Origin: Actinomycetota bacterium
Lineage (GTDB): Bacteria > Actinomycetota > Acidimicrobiia > Acidimicrobiales > SZUA-35
Assembly (NCBI GenBank): GCA_027730885.1
Contig: JAQCHM010000008.1
Location: 1 to 22,777, forward strand
Reading direction: 5' to 3'
DNA length: 22,777 nt
In this document: one piece after another, positions 1 to 6,094 of the stretch
Numbering within the stretch: position 1 is the stretch's first letter
How the letters are laid out: every line of letters begins with the position of its first letter
Notes under the pieces: generated by a model
What the model was told of the DNA's origin: nothing
The model's input: the letters and a program-made list of their open reading frames with translations, nothing else
Database searches by the model: none
Made by a program: the position numbers and the translations under genes

Positions 1-810
1 CACGCGACTCGCCTGGCGCATCGCTCAGCGAAGGACGGGGCAGAGGTCGTCGTGACACTCGGCGGTGACGGCACCGTGAACGAGGCAGCCAACGGACTGC
101 TCGGCTCCGACACCGCGTTGGTCCCGCTACCGGGCGGTTCGACCAACGTGTTCGCGCGGGCGATCGGCTATCCGAACGACGCGGTCGAGGCCACACGGGT
201 GCTACTCGACGCACTCGCGGCCGGTTCGATCCGTCCGGCGAGCCTCGGCATGGCCAACGAGCGCGCTTTCATCTTCCACGTCGGGATCGGCTTCGACGCG
301 GACGTCGTCACTCGGGTCGAGGAGCGGGGATCGTTCAAACGATACGCCGGTCACCCCTGGTTCATCTACAACGCGATACGGGCGTGGAGCTCGCCACAGC
401 GCCGCCAACTGTCCTTTGACCTGTCCACCGACGACGGTCGACATGTCGCAGGCGCGCAGATGGCGGTCGCCATGAACGTCAACCCGTATACCTTTCTCGG
501 CAACCGTCCACTGGATCTGGCCCCCGAGGTCTCGCTCGGGACCCCCTTGTCGGTCGTTGCGACGACTTCACTCGGGTTGCGCAAGCTCATGCCCGTCGGC
601 GCCATCGTCGCCGGCCGTCGATACGACGGACTACCCAACACCGGCAACTTTCGCCATTGGAGCCAGGTGCAAGGCGTGACCATCCGGGCAGCACGGCCCG
701 TCCCGTTCCAACTCGACGGCGAACCGCAACCGGCGGTCTGCGAACTGCGGCTTCGACACCTGCCCGACGCGGTCAGGATCGTGGTTCCGACCAACGAGCG
801 AGTGCCCTGA
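1..810 (+). CDS. Diacylglycerol kinase-family lipid kinase (5' end cut by window)
   Basis: The reading frame is open from the first base, so the true start lies upstream of the window; the GTG at 52 is an internal codon. The visible 269 residues begin just before the nucleotide-binding motif GGDGTVNEAANG, followed by PLPGGSTNVFARAIG, the two hallmarks of the DagK/YegS/sphingosine-kinase catalytic fold. A later FHVGIGFDADVV segment fits the same family, as does the C-terminal FQLDGEPQPA stretch. The family uses ATP to phosphorylate diacylglycerol or a related lipid at the inner membrane face; the exact substrate cannot be read from sequence. Its 3' end overlaps the convergent phosphodiesterase gene by 38 nt. 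From memory, mycobacteria also have a DagK-like gene beside whiB1, which supports vertical descent. Family confidence is high; substrate is unknown. Confidence 0.9.
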   Translation, partial: HATRLAHRSAKDGAEVVVTLGGDGTVNEAANGLLGSDTALVPLPGGSTNVFARAIGYPNDAVEATRVLLDALAAGSIRPASLGMANERAFIFHVGIGFDADVVTRVEERGSFKRYAGHPWFIYNAIRAWSSPQRRQLSFDLSTDDGRHVAGAQMAVAMNVNPYTFLGNRPLDLAPEVSLGTPLSVVATTSLGLRKLMPVGAIVAGRRYDGLPNTGNFRHWSQVQGVTIRAARPVPFQLDGEPQPAVCELRLRHLPDAVRIVVPTNERVP

Positions 811-1507
811 CCAAGGCCCGGGGATCGTTGGTGATGATCCCGTCCACCCCGAAGTCGGCGAGCTCCAACGCTCGCTCGGGCGAGTCGACCGTCCAGACGT
901 AAACGGCCAGGCCTTCTCCCTGCGCCCGCTCGACGAACGCCCGATCGACCTGTCGGTCGTGGGGATTGATGGCCTGTAGCCGATGGTCCACTGCCCGGCC
1001 GATCAACGCCTCAGGGTCGGCCTCCCCCCAGGTGAGCCAGGCCAGGGCGATGGTCGGGTCAACCGGTCGAAGACGCAGGATGCTCTCCAGCTCGAAGGAC
1101 GACACGAGCGTTCGGTCGTGGGCCTCCATGCCTGCGACGAGGGCGGCGACCGCGACCGAGAGGCCTTGATCGGGATCATGGCCTTCCTCACTGGGCGAAT
1201 TCTTGATCTCGATGTTGACGAAGAGGTCGGCGGTTGCCAGCATCACTTCGCCCAACGTGGGGATCGAAGGTGGCAATTCGGTCGAATGGACGGCTCGGAT
1301 CAGCCGTCCATCGGCCAAGTGTGCGTCGTGATGAAGCACCAGGACATCGTCAGCCGAAAGCCGGACATCGAGCTCGACACCGTCGGCCCCGGCCGCTCTC
1401 GCGGCGGCAAACGCCGGCATCGTGTTCTCGGGCTGCTCCGCCGACGCCCCCCGGTGGGCGATGACCCGCGGGCTTCGGTCGGCGTCTTGACCCACGGACA
1501 CGTTCAT
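773..1507 (-). CDS. Glycerophosphodiester phosphodiesterase (GDPD family)
   Basis: This 244-residue protein would hydrolyse glycerophosphodiesters to glycerol-3-phosphate and an alcohol. The family's catalytic and metal-binding signature is present in order: HRG at residues 18-20, PENT at 26-29, ELDV at 45-48 (Glu45 and Asp47 as likely metal ligands), HHD at 59-61, and NIEIKN at 98-103. The C-terminal VYVWTVD...GVDGIITNDP motif completes the TIM barrel. There is no signal peptide, so it is probably cytoplasmic. The ATG at 1507 is the first start before the conserved core; a CAGAAT hexamer lies six bases upstream of it, hinting at a leaderless message. It overlaps the lipid kinase gene tail to tail by 38 nt, so both enzymes may act in lipid turnover, though they cannot share a transcript. 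Confidence 0.93.
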   Translation of the reverse strand: MNVSVGQDADRSPRVIAHRGASAEQPENTMPAFAAARAAGADGVELDVRLSADDVLVLHHDAHLADGRLIRAVHSTELPPSIPTLGEVMLATADLFVNIEIKNSPSEEGHDPDQGLSVAVAALVAGMEAHDRTLVSSFELESILRLRPVDPTIALAWLTWGEADPEALIGRAVDHRLQAINPHDRQVDRAFVERAQGEGLAVYVWTVDSPERALELADFGVDGIITNDPRALVRALARWSEPRS

Positions 1508-1584
1508 CAGGGAATTCTGTCACGGTCGACCCTTGCTGAGCAGGAGCCGCTCCGATTGTTCGGGAAAATCCACCCAGACAACTC

Positions 1585-1613
1585 TTTACGAGAGTCGAAG
1601 TAATTGGTACGGT
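1585..1613 (+). promoter_or_regulatory. Candidate sigma-70-type promoter for whiB1
   Basis: TTTACG at 1585-1590 and TACGGT at 1608-1613 are separated by 17 bases, a good match to the actinobacterial housekeeping pattern (TTGAC-like, TAnnnT). Transcription would start near 1620 and give whiB1 a leader of about 175 nt. It was read by eye only; no transcript data are available. Confidence 0.45.
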
Positions 1614-1720
1614 TCGAGCGGGAGCGGCGAGTCGTACGCCGAGCCCGCCGCCCCGATCCTCCTCTGGGATTCGGCCGCCTAAGCACGCCACCTTCTACGC
1701 GTCCGACTCACAAGAACAGC

Positions 1721-1777
1721 CTGAACCGCACACCCCTGAACCACACACCCAGCAACGACACCATCAACCACACCATC
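1721..1777 (+). repeat. CA-rich, G-poor tandem repeats in the whiB1 leader
   Basis: Two 15-nt units, CTGAACCGCACACCC (1721-1735) and CTGAACCACACACCC (1736-1750), differ by one base. They are followed by two 12-nt units, AACGACACCATC (1754-1765) and AACCACACCATC (1766-1777), also differing by one base. The stretch ends just before the GAGGAG ribosome-binding site of whiB1. It has almost no G, so it should stay unstructured in RNA. Unit lengths are multiples of three and the whiB1 frame is open through them, so an N-terminal extension is possible but less likely. Confidence 0.8.
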
Positions 1778-1795
1778 AACGAGGAGCGTGTGCAC

Positions 1796-2206
1796 GTGGG
1801 AGGACAAAAACTCTTGCTCGACCGCAGCCAAGTCGACCAACAGGAACAGGGCACGCCTCTACGGAGCGTGACGACCGAAGCCCGGCTGGCGATGCCCGAG
1901 ATGTTCGAACGGGTGGCCCAGCAGGTTGCCGATCGACCTGGCGATGCGGTGGACACTTCGTGGCGAACCGTCGCTTCCTGCCGGGACACCGACCCCGATC
2001 TGTTCTTCCCCGTCGGCACCACCGGACTCGCCATCACGCAGATCGACTCGGCCAAGGCCGTTTGCATGGGCTGCCCGGCGCAGACCCCTTGCCTCGACTT
2101 CGCGCTCCGGACCAATCAGGATTCCGGGGTCTGGGGTGGCACCTCCGAAGAAGAGCGGCGCCACCTCCGTCGCACCTACCTCGGACGGCGCCGCGTTCGT
2201 CGTTGA
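1796..2206 (+). CDS. whiB1: WhiB1-type iron-sulfur transcription regulator
   Basis: WhiB proteins carry a [4Fe-4S] cluster, often nitric-oxide sensitive, and bind the primary sigma factor to change transcription. Four cysteines have the spacing C-x27-C-x2-C-x5-C (CRDTDPDLFFPVG ... VCMGCPAQTPC), followed by the Wbl turn motif SGVWGG and a basic C-terminal tail (RRTYLGRRRVRR) of the DNA-binding type. The cysteine spacing and flanking residues match mycobacterial WhiB1. The adjacent pdtaS matches the mycobacterial whiB1-pdtaS arrangement as I recall it. The start is uncertain. GAGGAG at 1781-1786 favours GTG 1796 (9 nt away) over GTG 1790 (3 nt), while GGAGGA at 1799-1804 could serve a TTG at 1814. 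The frame is also open upstream to 1604, but that stretch overlaps the putative promoter and repeat leader. Confidence 0.92.
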   Translation: MGGQKLLLDRSQVDQQEQGTPLRSVTTEARLAMPEMFERVAQQVADRPGDAVDTSWRTVASCRDTDPDLFFPVGTTGLAITQIDSAKAVCMGCPAQTPCLDFALRTNQDSGVWGGTSEEERRHLRRTYLGRRRVRR

Positions 2207-2216
2207 CGCGCTGCCA

Positions 2217-3692
2217 TCAGGTCTCGATCGGTGGAGCGAGCGACACGCGAAGCTCAGCGGTCGTTCCCTGACCCACCGCCGGCCTGATCGACAAGTGCCC
2301 GGCCATTTCTCCTGCTGCCAGCGTTCGCACGATGGTGAGCCCGAGGCCGGGCTCGCTCTCCAGATCGAAGCCTGCGGGCAATCCGACCCCGTCGTCATGC
2401 ACTCGGATCACGAGTTCGGTGGTCGATGTCTCCAGTTCGCCCGTCACCGAGCCGCCGTTCGCTCCCGGTGGGAATCCGTGCTCGACGGCGTTCTGCAGGA
2501 ACTCGGTGAGCACGACGGCCAGTGAACTCGCGGTGGCCGCCGGAAGGTCGGGGCCGTCGCCGACGAGCCGGAACCGGATCGGCCGATCGGGGGAAACCAA
2601 TGCCCCTTCCACCATGGCGACGATGGGACGTACGACCGCTCCGAAGGCAACGTCATCGCCGCCTTCCTGGGCCAGGATCTCATAAACGAGTGCGATCGAG
2701 CGGATGCGACGAACCGACTCCTCGATGGCCGCCTTGGCTTCGGGAACCTCGACCCGACGACCCTGCAAGCGAAGCAGCGACGACACGGTCTGCAGGTTGT
2801 TCTTGACCCGATGGTGGATCTCGCGGATCGTGGCGTCCATCGAGACGAGCAGTCGTTGTTGTCGCCGTAGCTCCGACACGTCACGGATCAGGACCAACGC
2901 GCCGTCGACTTCGCCCGCGACGATCAACGGAAGGACCCGGGCCAGGATCGTCACCGACGAGCCTCGTTCGATCTCCTCGGTCACCGGCACCTTCAGGCGG
3001 TAGGCGGTCCGCAGGACATCGGGACGAAACCCGAGATCGTCGAGATGCCGACCGAGGGTGTTGGTGTGGAAACCCATGCGGTGCAAGGCCGAGGTTGCGT
3101 TCGGCGAGGAATACTGGACCCGACCCTCCGCATCGAGGATCGCCGCGCCGTCGCCGACCCGGGGAGCCTGCTCGGAGTCGGCGTCTTCATACGCGAACGG
3201 GAAGACACCGTCGGCGATCATCCCGACCAGTTTGCTGAAGACCCCGTTGTAGGTTCGCTCGAGTTCGCCGACGGGGCGCGCCCCGAGGCGGGGGTTCTCG
3301 ATGGCGAGCACCCCGATGAGCTCGCCCTCATGGCGCACCGGCACCGCCTTCACCGACACCCGCTGTCCGGCCATCGGCAGATCGATCTCGCCGTCGACGA
3401 TCTGTCCGCGATCCAGAACCTGGCACACCAGCGGCCGTTGCTCCACAGGCATGAACGTCCCGACGAGGTCATTGCGGTACAGGGTCTGCGCGGTCGTCGG
3501 CCGGATCTGACCGAGCACGAGGAATCGGTCGGAGTCCGCGGAACCGGCGCCGGAAACGAGGGAGAAGAGCAGGAGGTCGGCAAACGACAGGTCGGCGATC
3601 AGGCCCCAGGAAGCCACCAGCCTGCGGAGGTGGGTACGCGCCTCAGGGCCGAGTGCCGTGTGCTGGCGGGCAAGATCGTTGAGACTGGCCAT
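2217..3692 (-). CDS. pdtaS: PdtaS-type sensor histidine kinase (GAF-PAS-HisKA_2-HATPase)
   Basis: This 491-residue soluble kinase would autophosphorylate on histidine and pass phosphate to a PdtaR-type RNA-binding antiterminator, which is not in this window. The N-terminal 150 residues match the PdtaS GAF-like sensor (ADLSFADLLLF, then GQIRPTTAQT). A PAS domain (about 180-280) follows. The HisKA_2 box reads IREIHHRVKNNLQT, with His293/His294 (His294, before Arg, the likely phospho-acceptor). The ATPase has an N-box LTEFLQNAVEHGF (Asn402), HDDGVGLP from 433 and GLGLTIV at 450. No membrane segment is seen. Length is close to the roughly 500 residues of mycobacterial PdtaS. It converges on whiB1 with a 10-nt gap and lies downstream of the DUF3107 gene. 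No clear Shine-Dalgarno precedes the ATG. Confidence 0.9.
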   Translation of the reverse strand: MASLNDLARQHTALGPEARTHLRRLVASWGLIADLSFADLLLFSLVSGAGSADSDRFLVLGQIRPTTAQTLYRNDLVGTFMPVEQRPLVCQVLDRGQIVDGEIDLPMAGQRVSVKAVPVRHEGELIGVLAIENPRLGARPVGELERTYNGVFSKLVGMIADGVFPFAYEDADSEQAPRVGDGAAILDAEGRVQYSSPNATSALHRMGFHTNTLGRHLDDLGFRPDVLRTAYRLKVPVTEEIERGSSVTILARVLPLIVAGEVDGALVLIRDVSELRRQQRLLVSMDATIREIHHRVKNNLQTVSSLLRLQGRRVEVPEAKAAIEESVRRIRSIALVYEILAQEGGDDVAFGAVVRPIVAMVEGALVSPDRPIRFRLVGDGPDLPAATASSLAVVLTEFLQNAVEHGFPPGANGGSVTGELETSTTELVIRVHDDGVGLPAGFDLESEPGLGLTIVRTLAAGEMAGHLSIRPAVGQGTTAELRVSLAPPIET

Positions 3693-3731
3693 GCCGGGGG
3701 CGGTCGGTCACAGATCGGCCGACCCGAGAGG

Positions 3732-3974
3732 TTACGCGCCGAAGCCGATTCGACGATCGGCGTCGGCGGCGCCGAGTTCGACGAAGGAGATCCTGGCCGC
3801 AGGGATGCCGGTCTCCTTGCCGCGCCGATCGACCAGCCAGAGCACGGCTCCGGCGTCGTCGGCGGAGCCGAGCACGACATCGATCCTGGCCTTGAGTTCG
3901 GCCCGGTCGGCGTCTTCGGCCAGTTCGACTTCGACGACCTGACCCGATTGTGCAATACCGATTCGGATGTCCAC
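3732..3974 (-). CDS. DUF3107 family small actinobacterial protein
   Basis: An 80-residue acidic protein of a conserved actinobacterial family with no established function. The typical pattern is visible: VDIRIGIAQSGQVVEVELAED at the start, then VLWLVDRRGKETGIPAARISFVELG and a terminal RRIGFGA. The start is fixed by a strong ribosome-binding site, AGGAGG (minus strand, 3984-3989), nine bases before the GTG at 3974; a longer reading frame to 4010 ignores that site. It lies 66 nt after mrp and 39 nt before pdtaS on the same strand, so it may be co-transcribed with either. No signal peptide, membrane span or cysteine is present. Confidence 0.85.
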   Translation of the reverse strand: MDIRIGIAQSGQVVEVELAEDADRAELKARIDVVLGSADDAGAVLWLVDRRGKETGIPAARISFVELGAADADRRIGFGA

Positions 3975-4013
3975 CGGTGAAAGCCTCCTGCTGAGAACGA
4001 TTCGAACCAAGCG

Positions 4014-4033
4014 AGTTCGAGGTGGGTCGAACT
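4014..4033 (-). other. Hairpin between mrp and the DUF3107 gene
   Basis: Perfect 7-bp arms AGTTCGA (4014-4020) and TCGAACT (4027-4033) enclose a 6-nt loop. It starts eight bases after the mrp stop. No U-run follows, so it may act as an mRNA 3'-end stabiliser, a weak terminator or a processing site rather than a classic terminator. Confidence 0.45.
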
Positions 4034-4040
4034 TATCGGA

Positions 4041-5261
4041 TCAGAGGACCCGCAACTCGGATCGGTACCGACGCTTCGGCGCAAGGTCGACATCGACGGT
4101 CTGGGCCAAGGCCGCAAAGATGGACCCGACCTCGGTCTCCGGTTGGGCCGCGATGGGATGGCCGTCATCGCTCCCCTGGCGCAAGGCCCGCACCAGCGGG
4201 ACCTGACCGAGCAGCGGAACGCCCAACTGGGTGGCGAGTTCGGCACCGCCACCAGACCCGAACAGGTCGTAGCGAGTGCCGTCGTCCCCCGTGAACCAAC
4301 TCATGTTCTCGATGACGCCGACGACGCTGATGTTGACCTTGTGGGCCATGTAGGCCGCTCGCTGCGCCACCTTCTGGGCAGCGGGCTGCGGGGTGGTGAC
4401 GACGATCAGCTCGGCCCGGGGCAGGAACTGCGAGATCGACAAGGCAATGTCGCCGGTGCCGGGCGGAAGGTCGACCAGCAGGAAGTCGGGATCGTCCCAA
4501 TAGACGTCGGTCAGGAACTGCTCGAGCGCCTTGTGCAGCATGGGCCCACGCCAGATGACCGGCTGGTTCTCCTCGACGAAGAACCCCATCGAGATGCACC
4601 GCACGCCGTTGGCTTCCGGTGGCACGATCATTTCGTCGATGATGGTGGGGTCGCGGTCGACACCGAGCATGCGCGGAATCGAGAACCCCCAGACGTCGGC
4701 GTCGACGACGGCGACACGCTTCCCCCGGCCCGCCAACGCCACCGCCAGATTGGTGGTCACCGAGCTCTTCCCGACGCCGCCCTTGCCCGAGGCGATCAGT
4801 AGGACTCGGGTGTTGCTGCCGGGGTCGGCGAAAGGAATGGCCCGACCCTCGGCGTGACCGTGGGCCTTCTGGCTGCCGGCGGTGGCAGCAGGATCGCCGT
4901 GGAGACGTTTGCGAAGATCGGCTCGTTGTTCGTCGGTCATGACCCCGAACTCCACGGTGGCGCTCGAGACGCCGTCGAGCGCCAGCACCGCTTCCTTCAC
5001 GGTGCGGTCGATCTCGGCCCGCAACGGGCAACCCGCGATCGTCAGGTCGATTGCAACGTGCACGGCAGGAAGGCCGGCGAGATCGATGCGCCGGACCATG
5101 CCCAGCTCGACGATGCTGCGATGCAGTTCAGGATCCTGCACCGGGCGGAGAGCTTCGATGACGGCCGCCTCGTCGATGACCGATGGCGGTCCGCCCGACG
5201 TCGGGGAACCGGAGGATGGAGAACCTGAGGAGGCGTTGGCACCTGAGGAAGGCTGAGACAC
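4041..5261 (-). CDS. mrp: Mrp/ApbC-family iron-sulfur cluster carrier P-loop ATPase
   Basis: This 406-residue protein belongs to the Mrp/NBP35 group that binds and delivers Fe-S clusters. After a disordered Ser/Gly/Pro stretch (residues 2-27) comes a MIP18/DUF59 domain (about 28-110, with VQDPELHRSIVELGMV and AGCPL). The P-loop ATPase has the deviant Walker A GKGGVGKS at 159-166, VDADVWGFSIPRMLG, and LLVDLPPGTGD. Most bacterial homologues carry a CxxC after the ENMS motif to hold the cluster; here residues 318-328 read ENMSWFTGDDG with no cysteine pair. The start is a GTG with no clear Shine-Dalgarno. The gene is divergent from the SufR-like regulator, with an 18-bp palindrome between them, which supports an Fe-S role. 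The actual client apoproteins are unknown. Confidence 0.93.
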   Translation of the reverse strand: MSQPSSGANASSGSPSSGSPTSGGPPSVIDEAAVIEALRPVQDPELHRSIVELGMVRRIDLAGLPAVHVAIDLTIAGCPLRAEIDRTVKEAVLALDGVSSATVEFGVMTDEQRADLRKRLHGDPAATAGSQKAHGHAEGRAIPFADPGSNTRVLLIASGKGGVGKSSVTTNLAVALAGRGKRVAVVDADVWGFSIPRMLGVDRDPTIIDEMIVPPEANGVRCISMGFFVEENQPVIWRGPMLHKALEQFLTDVYWDDPDFLLVDLPPGTGDIALSISQFLPRAELIVVTTPQPAAQKVAQRAAYMAHKVNISVVGVIENMSWFTGDDGTRYDLFGSGGGAELATQLGVPLLGQVPLVRALRQGSDDGHPIAAQPETEVGSIFAALAQTVDVDLAPKRRYRSELRVL

Positions 5262-5284
5262 GGGACACCGATCAACGAGGATTT

Positions 5285-5302
5285 CTCCTACGACCGTAGG
5301 AG
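5285..5302. promoter_or_regulatory. 18-bp palindrome, candidate operator between mrp and the SufR-like gene
   Basis: CTCCTAC (5285-5291) and GTAGGAG (5296-5302) are perfect 7-bp arms around GACC. It sits 23 nt upstream of the mrp GTG and overlaps the -35 position of the regulator's own putative promoter. That is a natural place for autoregulation and control of mrp. The protein-site pairing is inferred from position only. Confidence 0.55.
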
Positions 5303-5311
5303 GAATGCTTG

Positions 5312-5317
5312 TAGGCT
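5312..5317 (+). promoter_or_regulatory. -10 element giving a leaderless SufR-like transcript
   Basis: TAGGCT fits the actinobacterial TAnnnT -10 consensus and ends six bases before the GTG start at 5324. Transcription would then begin at or beside the start codon. No Shine-Dalgarno is present, in agreement. No good -35 hexamer is visible; the palindrome occupies that area. Confidence 0.5.
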
Positions 5318-5323
5318 AGCCAG

Positions 5324-6079
5324 GTGGCCGACCGTGTCCCCACACCGCCAGTAGGGCGAACCCTCAAGCCGACCGAGTTCGCCAATTTGGTCAACGCCAT
5401 CACGTCCGCGTTCGGCGACCCGACTCGGCGGGACATCTATCTCCTGACCCACGAGCATCGTGATGGCCTGACTGTCGGCGACGCGGCGGCGGCCACGGGT
5501 CTGCATCCGAACGTGGCCCGACACCATCTCGACAAGCTGGTCAACGGTGGCTATCTCGAGGTCACCCACCGACCCTCGGCCGGAGCGGGTCGGCCGGCGA
5601 AGGTCTACCGAGCCAGCGAGCCCGAATTGCAACTCGAGTTCGGCGTAGGCCACGACGACATCCTGGTCACCTTGCTCGGCAAGGCGCTCTCCCGACTCCC
5701 GGACCACGAAGCGGCGGCCCTGGCCGAGGAGGTCGGCGAGGAGTTCGGCAAACAGATGGCTGCCAGCATGGCCGACGCTACCGTCACCGACCGGCCTACG
5801 AGCCAACGGTCGTTCCGGTCCGCCCTCCACGTGGTTGCCGACGCCTTGTCGGCCCATGGCTTCGCGGCCCATGCCGAGCGCCACGGCGACGAACTCCGCA
5901 TCGTCTCGGGTCACTGCCCATTCGGCGACGTCGCCATCGAACACCCCGTCATCTGCGCCGTCGACCGTGGCATGGTTCGGGGCATGCTCAGCTCCCTCGT
6001 CGGCGAGACCGAGGTGGTCCTCGGTACCTCCGTCGCACGCGGCGACGATGCCTGCGTTACCGACGTCCAGCTGCTCTGA
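5324..6079 (+). CDS. ArsR/SufR-like winged-helix regulator with three cysteines
   Basis: This 251-residue protein has an N-terminal winged helix (about 20-97: AFGDPTRRDIYLL, then HPNVARHHLDKLVNGGYLEV, and the wing GAGRPAKVYRAS) as in ArsR and SufR regulators. The C-terminal half contains the only three cysteines: Cys198 (HCPFGD), Cys211 (PVICAVD) and Cys244 (DDACVTD). The C-x12-C spacing matches that of SufR, which binds a [4Fe-4S] cluster and represses suf genes. The third cysteine is 32 residues further on instead of about 27 as I recall for SufR, so the ligand set may differ. Divergence from mrp supports an Fe-S sensing role. The GTG at 5324 suits a leaderless transcript. Alternatives are a zinc- or redox-responsive ArsR protein. 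No suf genes are in this window. Confidence 0.8.
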   Translation: MADRVPTPPVGRTLKPTEFANLVNAITSAFGDPTRRDIYLLTHEHRDGLTVGDAAAATGLHPNVARHHLDKLVNGGYLEVTHRPSAGAGRPAKVYRASEPELQLEFGVGHDDILVTLLGKALSRLPDHEAAALAEEVGEEFGKQMAASMADATVTDRPTSQRSFRSALHVVADALSAHGFAAHAERHGDELRIVSGHCPFGDVAIEHPVICAVDRGMVRGMLSSLVGETEVVLGTSVARGDDACVTDVQLL

Positions 6080-6082
6080 GGC

Positions 6083-6088
6083 TAAGGT
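6083..6088 (+). promoter_or_regulatory. -10 element for the DUF4214-DUF3048 gene (leaderless)
   Basis: TAAGGT (TAnnnT) lies exactly six bases before the ATG at 6095, the same geometry as at 5312-5324. It begins three bases after the SufR-like stop codon. No Shine-Dalgarno is present. If used, it allows expression independent of the upstream gene. Confidence 0.45.
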
Positions 6089-6094
6089 CGCGCG

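Noticed and set aside
1604..1795. N-terminal extension of WhiB1 from TTG 1604
   Set aside because: It overlaps the putative -10 box, lacks a ribosome-binding site, and would be far longer than usual WhiB1; kept only as an open question in the findings.
3045..3980. Plus-strand ORF of 311 codons over pdtaS and DUF3107
   Set aside because: Shadow of two well-supported minus-strand genes; composition is that of a mirrored high-GC frame.
3998..4008. GGTTCGAATCG on the minus strand, resembling a tRNA T-arm
   Set aside because: The gap between mrp and DUF3107 is only 66 nt and no acceptor, D-arm or anticodon stem can be drawn.
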